Source: Emiliania huxleyi CCMP1516 | Lineage: Eukaryota; Haptophyta; Isochrysidales; Noelaerhabdaceae | Assembly: GCF_000372725.1 (NCBI RefSeq) | Contig: NW_005195301.1 | Location: forward strand, 559,151-623,150 | DNA: 64,000 nt | Direction: 5' to 3' | In this document: piece by piece, positions 9,998 to 19,384 of the stretch | Position numbering within the stretch: position 1 is the first letter of the stretch | Layout of the letters: every line of letters begins with the position of its first letter | The notes under the pieces: model-generated | What the model was told of the DNA's origin: nothing | The model's database searches: none | What the model saw: only the letters and a program-made list of their open reading frames with translations | Made by a program: the position numbers and the translations under genes

Positions 9998-10325
9998 AGA
10001 CGAGGATGACGACGACGACGACGACGAGCCATCGGACGATGACGGTGCGACCAACCCCCTCGCTCCCAACGCCTCGCGGCATCCCTTGCCTCACACTGCA
10101 GCACCCTCGCTCACCTCAGACGCACTGCCGACCTCTCTCCCCCCCGACGCCACAGATGAAGACGAGGATGACGACGACGACGACGACGAGCCATCGGACG
10201 ATGACGGTGCGACCAACCCCCTCGCTCCCAACGCCTCGCGGCATCCCTTGCCTCACACTGCAGCACCCTCGCTCACCTCAGACGCACTGCCGACCTCTCT
10301 CCCCCCCGACGCGGATGACGACGAC
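9710..10325 (+). repeat. Four 161/162-bp tandem repeats encoding an acidic tail
   Basis: Units begin at 9710, 9871, 10032 and 10194 with TCGGACGATGACGGTGCGAC. Units 1 and 2 have six Cs before GACGC; units 3 and 4 have seven. Only the seven-C form keeps the frame that reads SDDDGATNPLAPNAS...SLPPDATDEDEDDDD. The first two units therefore shift frame. The last unit is truncated and ends in an Asp run and GDDEDAKFTAA before TAA (10380-10382). Confidence 0.85.
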
Positions 10326-10571
10326 GACGACGACGACGACATGGGGGGCGATGACGAGGACGCAAAGTTCACCGCCGCGTAAATACGCGGTGACAAGCAA
10401 GAAGCGCAAGGGCGCTCTGCAAACCGCTAGTGCAACGCGACCACGCCAGCAAGGCGCGCATGTAATTTGCAGATCGAGTCCACGATCGAGTCCATGTAAG
10501 GCGGGGAATGTGCAGATCGAGTCCATCCGGACGTGCTTCGAGCTCCTCGTACCCCCTGTATCGTAGATCGA

Positions 10572-10682
10572 TGTAGTCTTTGTTAGTATCGAGGTGTCGT
10601 GAGTTTTGGTCCTGAGATCGCCCGGAGAGGGTACCCCCACTATCGTAGTCTTTGTTAGTATCGAGGTCTCGTGAGTTTTGGC
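10572..10682 (+). repeat. Two direct copies of a ~36-bp unit
   Basis: TAGTCTTTGTTAGTATCGAG plus TGAGTTTTGG occurs near 10575-10611 and again near 10646-10681, with a 38-bp spacer. The stretch 10383-10927 otherwise shows no gene. Confidence 0.7.
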
Positions 10683-10927
10683 ACTGAATCTCGCCGGAGC
10701 GCGAAGGCCAACCGCAAATTTGCACAAACTCCGAGACAAAGCCCCTTCGAACGCGCGAAAGCGCCGGCTTTCGAAACTCGGCGCCCGCCCTCTTTCTGGC
10801 CGCGTCCCTCTCCCCTGTCCTCTCGACTGCATTCCTCTTTTACATACATAAACACAACAACTTTTATGTCCCACCATGCAGAGCGCATCTCTCTCTCTGT
10901 TGTGCGAGGCGTGAACCGCGCATATAT

Positions 10928-11690
10928 GGGCTAGTGCCATTTCACTGTGGCACAGCTCGCGTTACAAAACAACCTTGATTTGACCATTTGCGCCATTTTG
11001 TCCCTCTCGGTGCCTTCCAGAGGCAGCTGCAACCCCGCCAAGTGGACGGGGGCACTCGGCAGGTGGCGCGGAGTGCCCCCGTCCACTCGGCGGGGTCGCA
11101 GCTGCCTCTGTGCGTCCTGGGGAGGGACAAAATTGTCGCCGCCGGAGACGACTCGACGCCGCTGAGATTGGAGATCAAGCTCTGACAGGTCGCACGTCGC
11201 TCCTTTGACGCCGACGTGACTCACCCGTGCAGATCACATCAGGACACGGTCTCGACGCGCTCGGTACGACGCCTGCGACCCGTCTCGGGTCAGGTGGCAC
11301 GACGCTCATCGCGCCTACCAGCGCTGCCGTACAGGCTGCCACGACGAGGTCGAGCACGCTTCTATACGCTCGCCGAGCCTTCCTTTCCATCCAATTAGGC
11401 AGCCTGGGAACGGTGGCGGTCAGAGGCAAAGCCTACGAGGGGTGGTGGAACCACATGTCACGGCTACTGCCGGCTCGACCCCACGATAGCCTCCGAAGGC
11501 TGACTTTGCGGCACCATCATCGGACGATGTCGACGAGTTGGGTCGCTCTCGCGGTAGCCAGATGACCTCTCTTTCTAGGAGCATCGGCCATGGCCGCAGG
11601 GAGCGCGGGGGAGGGCGCTGGAAGCAACACGGAGCTCCGTTGGAGACGTTTTCAAGATTAGCGTGTCAGAGTGAAATGGCACTAGCCCAT
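10928..11690. mobile_element. TIR DNA element inserted in a dispersed repeat
   Basis: GGCTAGTGCCATTTCACT at the left (from about 10929) is found inverted at the right (11671-11689). Similarity continues for about 8 further bases with two mismatches. The flanks (about 10877-10927 and 11690-11815) are adjacent to each other in the opposite-strand copy of the same repeat at 22865-23043. That copy serves as an empty site and shows that about 0.76 kb was inserted here. The interior has no coding frame of note but contains a large foldback hairpin at 10994-11134. The duplicated target cannot be fixed exactly; it is probably about 2-5 bp. Confidence 0.75.
10994..11134. repeat. Foldback inverted repeat, ~66-bp arms
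   Basis: The left arm (10994-11059) and right arm (about 11069-11134) are imperfect reverse complements, nearly 90% matched by eye. Shared blocks include GAGGCAGCTGC, CCCCGCC and GTGGACGGGGGCACTC. The loop is about 9 bp. Transcribed, it would form a long hairpin RNA. Confidence 0.8.
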
Positions 11691-11815
11691 TCGCTCTCAC
11701 CTGGCAACCCTGTCTGCACGTCTCGCGCGCGCGTGAACAGGGCTCCAGGCCCCAAATGACGTGTGGGTGTTAGAGTTGTTTGGTATTGCTAAAAATCTCT
11801 CTCTCTCTCTCTCTC
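11690..11815 (+). repeat. Dispersed repeat copy ending in (CT)n
   Basis: This about 125-bp sequence ends in AGAGTTGTTTGGTATTGCTA, AAAATC and a CT run. It recurs almost identically, inverted, at 22865-22985. The terminal motif alone recurs at 42932-42960 before a long CT run. Confidence 0.75.
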
Positions 11816-12333
11816 ATACATAAATACAACGGACATCCCAAGCTAGGGCTGGGTCGAGGACAGACACGTCCCCACCTTTGCAGGATTTTGCAAAAGCGAG
11901 GGGGGAGGGCGCATCGCCGCGCGGAGAGGGCTGGGCACAGGGCACAGGGGATCTCTCTCACATAGGATATGCACTCGGCGGCACGAGGGCAAGGCTGGGC
12001 GTCCTATGTTTGTGCTCCCCCCCGGACCCCTCGCTCTCGGGCACTATCCATCTGACCACTCATCGACGGGGCTTGGCGAGCGGCCGCGCTGCGGGGCAGG
12101 GCTGGTGAGAATGGGCTCTGGCCACTCGCCCGTGCGGTTGTAACCGCGCATCAGCCGAACGGAGCTCGGAGGCCTCGATCGACCGCCCCTCGAGCAGCTC
12201 GCCCGCCGCCTCGAACTGCTCCCTCATGCCGAGCGCGCCGCAGACCTTGCGTACAGCCTCTTGCTGCACCTCGTCCAGTAAATCGGAACAGGTCTAGCGG
12301 CGCACGTTGGACTTTAAAATTCTTTTTCTCGCG
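11816..12333. other. Spacer upstream of the first F-box/RCC1 gene
   Basis: No gene seen. The last 17 bases, AAATTCTTTTTCTCGCG, are shared with the other two RCC1 genes of this window directly before their start codons. Confidence 0.45.
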
Positions 12334-13830
12334 ATGTCCACCTTGTTGCGCCGCTCGCGCCGCCTCGCCGCCTCCACCAACGCCGCCCCCTCGCCGAACA
12401 CGCCGCCGCCCACCCGCCTCCTCGACCTCCCCACGGAGCTCCTCGCGCGCACTCTCTCACACTGCCACAGCCCCCTCGACATCGCTCGCGTCGCGGCCGT
12501 CTCGCTGCTCTTCCACGCCTCGCTTGCGGTGGAGGGCATCCGCTTGCGGGCGCAAGAGCGCGGCTACGAGCTTCCGGCGCCGCCAGAGGGCGAGGGCTGT
12601 GCCGTGCGATGGCTGTGCTTTGCGGCGCTGCTGCGCGAGTCCAGCCCGCCGGCGAGGGTGGCGGCAGGCATTTCGCACAGCGCCTTCATCGACGGCGAGG
12701 GGCGGCTCTCGTCGTGCGGCTCGGCGACGGATGACAACCAAGGGCCGCTCGGGCACGGTGAGGGGGTGACGCGGCTCAACACGCCGACGCGCCTCCCCTC
12801 GGCGCTGGGCGGCGAGCGTGCCGTGAGCGTGGTGGCTGGATATGCGCACAGCCTCGCCCTCACCGCCGGCGGCAGCGTCTGGGGCTGGGGCTGGGGAGCC
12901 TTTGGCCAGCTGGGACACGGCGACACGCAGAACCAGTGGCTGCCCAAGAAGATCGAGGCCTTTGCTGATCGGCGCGTCGTCGCCGTGTCGGCAGGGCCTA
13001 TGCACAGCTTTGCCCTCACCGCCGACGGAGCCGTCTTGAGCTGGGGCTGGGGAAGGTTTGGCAAGCTGGGCCAAGGCGACGAGCAGAACCAGCCGCTCCC
13101 CAAGAAGGTCGAGGCCTTTGCTGGCCAGCGCGTCGTCGCTGTGTCGGCTGGGGCCTGCCATAGCATCGCTGTCACCGCCGATGGCGCCGTCTGGAGCTGG
13201 GGCATTGGAGCCTATGGCCAGCTGGGCCACGGCGTTCAGCAGAACCAGCTGCTGCCGAAGAAGATCGAGGCTCTGGCTGGCCAGCGCGTCCTCACTGTGG
13301 CGGCTGGAGGCGCGCAAAACCTCGCCCTCACCGCCGACGGCGCCGTCTGGAGCTGGGGCGATGGAAGCTTTGGCCAGCTTGGCCACGGCGACGAGCAGAA
13401 CCAGCTGCTGCCGAAGAAGATCGAGGCTTTGGCTGAGCAGCGCGTCGTCGCTGTGTCGGCGGGATGCGGGCACAGCCTCGCAATCACCGCCGACGGCGCC
13501 GCTTGGAGCTGGGGCTATGGAGGTTATGGCCAGCTGGGCCACGGCGACCAGCAGAACCAGTTGCTGCCCAAGCAGGTCGAGGCCTTTGCTGGCCAGCGCG
13601 TCGCCGCGGTGACCGCTGGGAGCGAGCTTAGCCTTGCGCTTACCGCCGACGGCGCTGTCTGGAGCTGGGGTGTGGGCGGGGGCGGCCAAGTCGGCGTTGC
13701 AGGCCGCCTAGGCCACGGAGAGGACCTGTCGAACCAGCTGCTGCCCAAGAAGATCGAGGTGTGGGCGAGCCGGCCGAGCACGCCTACTTCCTCTGACGGA
13801 GAGGACAGCAGCGGCGGAGAGGACATGTAG
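12334..13830 (+). CDS. F-box protein with RCC1-repeat propeller (copy 1)
   Basis: 498 residues from the ATG at 12334. An F-box-like segment LLDLPTELLARTLSHCHSP (about residues 28-46, continuing DIARVAAVSLLFHASLA) comes first. Seven RCC1-type repeats of about 51 residues follow from about 150, with the consensus AVSAG..HSLALTADGAVWSWG.G..GQLGHGD.QNQLLPKKIEA. The C-terminus is acidic and Ser-rich (SSDGEDSSGGEDM). RCC1 propellers are interaction modules. Joined to an F-box they suggest a substrate receptor of an SCF ubiquitin ligase; that role is inferred from architecture. Two paralogues lie at 59.5-63 kb on the other strand with the same leader sequence, so this is a locally expanded family. 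Adjacent repeats are nearly identical in DNA. Confidence 0.85.
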   Translation: MSTLLRRSRRLAASTNAAPSPNTPPPTRLLDLPTELLARTLSHCHSPLDIARVAAVSLLFHASLAVEGIRLRAQERGYELPAPPEGEGCAVRWLCFAALLRESSPPARVAAGISHSAFIDGEGRLSSCGSATDDNQGPLGHGEGVTRLNTPTRLPSALGGERAVSVVAGYAHSLALTAGGSVWGWGWGAFGQLGHGDTQNQWLPKKIEAFADRRVVAVSAGPMHSFALTADGAVLSWGWGRFGKLGQGDEQNQPLPKKVEAFAGQRVVAVSAGACHSIAVTADGAVWSWGIGAYGQLGHGVQQNQLLPKKIEALAGQRVLTVAAGGAQNLALTADGAVWSWGDGSFGQLGHGDEQNQLLPKKIEALAEQRVVAVSAGCGHSLAITADGAAWSWGYGGYGQLGHGDQQNQLLPKQVEAFAGQRVAAVTAGSELSLALTADGAVWSWGVGGGGQVGVAGRLGHGEDLSNQLLPKKIEVWASRPSTPTSSDGEDSSGGEDM

Positions 13831-14395
13831 CGACGCGGCGGCCAGGCCACGGAGGGACCTGTCCGACCTGCGACCAGCTACGTGCAGGAGGACCATTGCG
13901 CCGACCAGCTACTGCCCAAGAAGAGCGCGCCCGGCGGCAGGAACGAGGAAGGCGCCTCGTCTGACGCCTCTCGTCAACGCGCATGTGCACGGTGCTCTAT
14001 CTGCCTATTAGTACCACGACAGTTTGTTCGGAGGAGTCTGTTTTGTGTCGACACTAGACACAGTGAAAGTGTGTGCGCTATTGGTCCGATGGTCCCACCT
14101 CCGCGTAATAAATCGGCCCGCAACGCCCATGCGCATGCCGTAATCTGATCCGAGTGTCGTCACAAAACGCATTTAATCCATCGTCCGCTCTCGAGAGTGT
14201 CGAGTTGCGAGAGGCGCTAGGAAGATACGGTGTACAGCAGACGGTGTAAATATATACATATACGTGAACGCGCGGGAAGCGCGCGGCGGAGAGAGCGACT
14301 ATATAGGAGAGACCCCGGCCTCCGTGCTGCACCCGCCCGCGGCGGGGGTCGTGAGAGAAGTGACAGTGGCGGCTCGGCTGAACTCGCTCCTGAAG
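13831..14395. other. Intergenic, nothing recognised
   Basis: Convergent spacer between F-box/RCC1 (+) and TMEM65-like (-). No coding or RNA signal could be supported. Confidence 0.4.
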
Positions 14396-14787
14396 CTAGT
14401 TCGGGCACAGCTCTCCCGCGGCCTCCACCTCCCGCTGCGCGGCGAGCCTCTTGGCCAGATACCTCTCCTCCTCGTCTCCGATGAAGAGCAGTGGCGCCAG
14501 CCCGAGCACGCAGCCGATCGAGATGCCGATGAGCTGCCCGACGGTGGTCGCGCGTTTCGAGGGCGGCTGCACGAGCTGGTGAGGCGAGAGGTGGTGCTCG
14601 GGCAGGCCTAGCCGCCCGGACAGCCGCTCCACGGTTGCACCTGCCTGCAGGCCGACGACGTCCGAGCAGAGGTTTCCGAGCCCTGCGGAAGAGAGGGGGG
14701 GGGGCTAGATGAGCCGGTGCACATGCAGACGTAGACGTGTGCGTGTGCGTGCGTGCGTGCGTGTGCGTCTCTCTGTCTCTCCCTCTC

Positions 14788-14820
<33 letters not shown>

Positions 14821-15659
14821 CGAGCGCGAAAGCCTGCAGCGGCCATCGCCGAGAGCCCCAGCGCCGCTCCAAACGCGGCCTCGATCTGGTCGCCGGCCAC
14901 GAGCATGATGAAGTTGTCGAGGAAGCCTGATCAACCGCATATGTGAAAAGTCTCTCGCCGTTTTTGCGTCTGGCACGCGGCGCGGCCGAGCGAGCCGAAC
15001 GCGACAAAGGGGATTGCGGCGCCCAAGCCGAGCTTTCGAAGCTGGGCGGTGGTTGGCGGCTCGGCCGCATCATCGCGCGCCGCCGCGGCCGACGGCGATG
15101 CCGCGTGCCACTCGAGGCGCGCCTCCGTCGCGCCCTCTGGCGCTGCCGCTCGCTCAGTCCACACAACTCGCTGACCGGACCCGTCTGCCACGGCAGCATC
15201 GACTCGCCGCAGCTTGTAGATGAGGTCGGGGTCGGAGAGGGAATGGCCGTGCCGCCGGAGCGAACGCGTGTACCACGAATGGAATTCGGCGGACGATAGT
15301 TTGCCGTCCGAGTCGAGGTCGGCGCTCGCAAAGGCGTCGATGACTTTGAGCAGCTCGTCTCCCGTAGTCGTCCGCAGGCTGTGCGTGCAGATCAGGTGTG
15401 AGCGTGGCGGTCAGCCAGCAGAGCAAGAATAGGCCAGGGCAGGTGGAGTGGGAGCGAGGAGCCTGGTTGCAAGGACTCGGCGCCGCAGCTCAGAGCCTCC
15501 TTCGGAGAGCACCCGATCCAGCAGGTGCGGGTCCGAGCGAAGGGCGTTGGCGATGCCGTCGGCTCCGGTGTGGCTGTCGGCGAGCGTGCTGCATGCGCGT
15601 GACAGCCGGCGAGCTTTGAGGACTGCGCGCGCAGCTGGTCTCGTCAGGTTGTTGCTCAT
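14396..15659 (-). CDS. TMEM65: TMEM65-family membrane protein with N-terminal EF-hand, four exons
   Basis: The exons (15463-15659, 14996-15378, 14834-14926, 14396-14682) join in frame to a 319-residue protein. It starts with a basic presequence (MSNNLTRPAARAVLKARRLS), consistent with mitochondrial targeting. An EF-hand follows with loop DLDSDGKLSSAE at about residues 86-97, then the TMEM65 domain. The domain reads GLGAAIPFVAFG / FLDNFIMLVAGDQIEAAFG / LSAMAAAG / LGNLCSDVVGLQ and ends in VGQLIGISIGCVLGLAPLLF, with several membrane helices. TMEM65 is a mitochondrial inner-membrane protein in animals, tied to ion homeostasis. All three introns have GC donors (CCAG|GC, TTCG|GC, GCAG|GC) and AG acceptors; exon lengths 197, 383, 93 and 287 keep frame exactly. 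The third intron carries a (GT)n tract. The added EF-hand suggests direct Ca2+ control, which is inference. Confidence 0.88.
14788..14818. repeat. (GT)n microsatellite in a TMEM65 intron
   Basis: About 14 uninterrupted GT units preceded by GTGC/TCTC-rich sequence, within the third intron (14683-14833) of the TMEM65-like gene. Confidence 0.9.
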
Positions 15660-15951
15660 GGTGCGTGGGGGGGGGCCGCGCGCGGGGGACCCGGGGGGGA
15701 CACCACCGCAGTACGATCGATTGAGTCGTATGATTGATTGTAAGGGCGTAGGGACCCGTTTCATAACATCGAAGGCTAGCTCAAAAAGAAAATGGGGTGG
15801 AAGCATGATAAAATATCCCAACGCAACTTCTTTTAGTCCCCGGTCCTGCGGGTCCGTGCGGTTGCTGACTGCACTCCAAGTGCTCCAACTGCAACCGCCT
15901 TGCCCCTACGACCAACTCCCTCGGGGCGCGGCTCTCAATTCATTCCACAGC

Positions 15952-15995
<44 letters not shown>

Positions 15996-16086
15996 AGGGA
16001 GGGAGGGAGGGAGGGAGGGAGGGAGGGAGGGAGGGAGGGAGGGAGGGAGGGAGGGAGGGAGGGAGGGAGGGAGGGAGGGAGGGAGG

Positions 16087-16135
<49 letters not shown>

Positions 16136-16592
16136 CTGAGCAGTGGCAGCAGATGACTCAGCCCGCAGCGGGCCGCAGCATCGCGGTGCTCAAGAGCCGC
16201 ACGCCCGGTGAGACGTCGCGCGAGCTGTGCGAGTCGAGTCGTTGGTGCGGTCGCACAGCTCGGCTCGCGGCTCGATGAGACGCTGTTTCTGCTGCACAGG
16301 CCCTCGTTCCCCCTATCACGCTGGAGGGATGGCACAGAGCTCAGCGCCGGGGGGAGAACCGTCAAATTGGACTTTAGGAGTTGAACCGTCAGCCCACGTA
16401 TAGGGGGTTGTTCATCGGCCGTCTTCGACAATAGGCAGGCTCGCGCGACCGTCCCGGCCGGGCAGGAGCCTGCTCCAGCGGCTGGCTGTGCCAGTCGCGG
16501 CTGCCAGCGCCACATCTCTCAGGTACGCTACCACCTAAGAAATCGGAGGGCTGGCTTTAGTCAGCTCACGCATGACAGCGCCGTGGTGGCGA
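15660..16592. other. Repeat-bearing spacer
   Basis: Holds one copy (about 15829-15892) of the short dispersed repeat containing TGACTGCACTCCAAGTGCTC, and the compound microsatellite at 15956-16132. No gene recognised. Confidence 0.45.
15956..16132. repeat. Compound (AG)n-(GGGA)n-(AG)n microsatellite
   Basis: About 177 bp of pure purine on the plus strand: an AG run, then about 25 GGGA units, then another AG run. Such a polypurine mirror-like tract can form triplex (H-DNA). Confidence 0.95.
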
Positions 16593-18187
16593 TCAAGATT
16601 CGGCGCGACCGGCACAGCATCGCGGGATATGCAGTTTCTTAGCGGACACAAAGGGCCGAGGGCGAGAGGGCGAGAGGGCGAGGGGAAGAGAGGGAGGGAG
16701 AGAGGGACGAGTACCGGGCATCGGCACCTCGCGCGATGGCAACGGCAGAGGCGCCTCGCCCTCTGGCTGCATGCGCCGTGCGCGGTGGAAGAGGGCAGCC
16801 ACAGCCGCATCCGTCGCGGGCGGCGGCGGCGGTGGTTCGCCGAAGACGGTCGCGTAAATTACGGCGGCACAAAGGTAGGAACCGGTGGGCGAGAGGTGGA
16901 AGTCATCCGTGTGAAAGAGGCGCCTGTGAGCAGGGCGAGACGAGGACTTTGCAGCGAGAGGGATGGTCGGATGGGGATTCGCTACACTGCAGAGACCGAG
17001 GCGGAACGCGACGCCCGCCTTGACCGGGCCGGCCCGCCTCAGAGTGCTTGGGGCGCGGTGGGGCGCACACCTCCAGAGCTCAGGCCTCTCGTCGTGCACA
17101 GCCTTCATCGCGGCGCCTGAGGCGTAGAATGGAGAAACGAATGGAACAGAGGCAAGCGAAGCGAGACGCCGACAGCTGCCAACGGCGCCCAGGGGCGCGA
17201 CGCGCGGCTTGTGCTCTGGCGGTAGCGCGGCGCGCAGGGCGTTGGCGCACACGGCGGTGCCCTCCTGCAGGCGCTGCGTGAATTCGGCGTTGTCTCCAAG
17301 ATCATGACTCCCCTTCTGGTGGGAGCGGTAGGCATGCGTGCAGAGCAGCGCCGGTGTCGCGCCCGCCCTTATAAGCAGAGGCGCGTACCCGTCCACGAGC
17401 GTCACCACGCTTTCAGCCAGCGACTCGGCCCGCGCCGGCGCCTGCCCAAACGGAACGCTCTGTCAGGGACTCGCATCGGCTGCAGGCAAGGCTGGTGGTG
17501 GTGGCTCAGTCAAGATGCCCCCGCGCCACCTTTGCCGGGGCCGCTGAGCCTGGCGGCGCGCCTCGCGCTGCTGCCAGCGTCGCATGTGCTCCCGGGATGT
17601 GTGGGAGCCGCATTGGGTTGATGGTTGGGAAGGCTCCCGCCGCAAGTGTGGGCGACGTTTGGCGGGAGGATGTCGGCCTGCGTGTAGTCATTCATGACGA
17701 CAGTGTCCCACGGCGCCGCCAGAAGGGTGGCAACGCTGTCGGCGCCAATGTCGTGGCTCCCGTCGGCACGCAGCGCGTTGGGCGTGCCAAACTTATTGCG
17801 CATCCCGTTCCCCTTGCGTAGCAGTGTCCCATACGACGCGCCTCCGCGGAAGCAGCAGTCGTGCACCAGCGTGCGGCCGGCGGCGTGGCAGAGGGCCTGT
17901 GGTGAAGCAGTCCCGAAGAGTCAGGACGGACGGCATCCGGCTTTCGAGTGGCCCGGTGTCCAGAGCGCCTCCACGAGCCGAGGCACATCATTGAAGTAGA
18001 GGATGGAGTTGCCGACGAAAGCCACTCGAGCGCTCGACCGTCGCGGGCGCAGCCGCAGCCGCGCTATCACCACGCAGGTGACGGCTGCGACGGTCGCGAG
18101 CGCACCTAATCGCCACTCCATCCGACGACCGCACTCACTCGTACGTCCCAGATGTTCGCTCGAGGGCCACGGCATGTTGTGGGTCAT
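16593..18187 (-). CDS. SGNH/GDSL-type hydrolase, at least five exons
   Basis: Exon 1 starts at the ATG at 18187 and encodes a hydrophobic segment (LGALATVAAVTCVVIARLRL), a signal anchor. It then gives VAFVGNSILYFNDVPRLVE, the SGNH block I with the GNS nucleophile. Further exons are 17678-17896 (LVHDCCFRGGASYGTLLRKG...DTVVMNDYTQ), 17189-17441 (APARAESL...LLIRAGATPALLCTHAYRS), 17071-17116 (AAMKAVHDERPELWR) and from 16923 (RRLFHTDDFHLSPTGSYLC, the catalytic Asp/His block V). They join in frame. Introns at 17442-17677 and 17117-17188 have GC donors; 16924-17070 has GT. The exon 1 donor (about 17936-17962) and the true stop are not settled; the frame stays open to 16593 through Pro/Ser-rich sequence. 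Likely an esterase or acylhydrolase facing the secretory lumen. Confidence 0.75.
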
Positions 18188-18389
18188 CTTCTCTGTGTGC
18201 ACTTGGAGACTTTAGTGTGTGCTTGTTGGGGACTCTCTCTACTCTGTCTGTGCAGTTCTAATCTGCCAAGCCCAGTGTCGTGCGAGGGAGCTTATAAAAT
18301 TCTAAGCTGGCCCATTCACATACGCACAACCCCGGGCCAGAAATCGATCATTCACAGGTCATGGTAGCCAGACGGAGAGCGATGTAGCG
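18188..18389. promoter_or_regulatory. Divergent promoter region
   Basis: Only about 200 bp separate the starts of the SGNH hydrolase (-) and the WW/ATP23-like gene (+), so promoters of both should lie here. An AT-rich TTATAAAATTC at about 18292 resembles a TATA element for the rightward gene. Confidence 0.45.
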
Positions 18390-19112
18390 ATGGCGTGGAC
18401 CGAGCACACCTCGAGCTCTGGCCGCCCCTTCTTCTACAACCCGGCTACCGGCGCCTCGGTGTGGGAGCGTCCGGCGGGAATTTCCGAAGCGCGAGTGTTC
18501 TCGCGAGACACTCCGCCGACGCTGCGCGCCTGCATGGCCACGGACCGGCGCGTGCGGGCACTGGCTGGTGCGATCGTCCGCCGGTGTGGCGTCGATGCGC
18601 TGCCGCGTGTGCAGGCGGCTGGCGCCGACACGTCTCTGTGCGCCGACGGCCGTGGAGGCGCCTTCTGCTGCGAGTCGAACCGCATTTTCCTGTGTGCGTC
18701 GACGGCGTGGGTCTCGTGCCGCGAGCTGGCGTACGAGCTGTCGCACGCCTACAACACGTGCACCCACGTCACGCGCTGCGCGCACGGTGGCATACAGGTG
18801 GATGACGCGTCTTGCGGCTACCTCTCTCCTCCCGATCTCGCCTGCTCCGAGCTGCGCGCGGCATATTGGACGGAGCGCTGTGCGGGCCGTGCAGAGAGGG
18901 ACGAGGCGCGGTGCCTCAAATGGCACGCGGCGTGGGCGCTCCGCGCTTGCTATCCCTCGGATGAGCACCACCCAGCCCATGTGCGCCACGCTGTGCAAGA
19001 GTGCACACCCAGAGGCGCAGACGCCAACCTCACGCGAGGCGGCGGCGACGATGAACAGGAAGCGGTTGGGCGCCCAGGGGAGGCGACGGCGGCCGACGCA
19101 AAGCGAGTGTAG
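18390..19112 (+). CDS. WW domain fused to an ATP23 (M76) metalloprotease-like domain
   Basis: 240 residues from the ATG at 18390. Residues 1-30 form a WW domain (MAWTEHTSSSGRPFFYNPAT then GASVWERP). The rest resembles mitochondrial ATP23/Kub3 peptidases. CRELAYELSHAYNTC (about 109-123) aligns with the HExxH metal site, LACSELRAAYWTERC with the conserved CSEIRAA block, and a C-terminal helix contains CYPSDEHHPAHVRHAVQEC. The first zinc-binding His of HExxH is Tyr115 here (YELSH), so catalysis may be lost. ATP23 processes and chaperones an F1Fo-ATPase subunit; a WW-fused form suggests a changed partner. No presequence is seen. The ATP23 call rests on pattern, not a full alignment. Confidence 0.65.
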   Translation: MAWTEHTSSSGRPFFYNPATGASVWERPAGISEARVFSRDTPPTLRACMATDRRVRALAGAIVRRCGVDALPRVQAAGADTSLCADGRGGAFCCESNRIFLCASTAWVSCRELAYELSHAYNTCTHVTRCAHGGIQVDDASCGYLSPPDLACSELRAAYWTERCAGRAERDEARCLKWHAAWALRACYPSDEHHPAHVRHAVQECTPRGADANLTRGGGDDEQEAVGRPGEATAADAKRV

Positions 19113-19384
19113 ACGGCCTTGTTCCTTTTTCATGCGTGTTGGGCGTCTGTCGTCAACATACCGCCCACGACACATCCGACAGCTCTCTCCGCTGCCTGCA
19201 GCCTGGCTGATAGCCGTAACACGCCCGCGCCGCGGAACGCGGTTAGCATGGTGTGTGTGTGTGTGTGTGCAGCCCGGCACAGGAATATACACACAGCGCG
19301 TACTCAGTTACCACTCCTCCAGCTAGGGAGGCCCGAGATCGGGACGAAGTCTGCCTCCATTCGGCTCAACGCCAGCAGCGCCGC
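19113..19384. other. Short spacer with (GT)n
   Basis: Contains a (GT)n run at about 19248-19269 and otherwise nothing recognised, between the WW/ATP23-like gene (+) and the 3' end of the armadillo gene (-). Confidence 0.5.
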
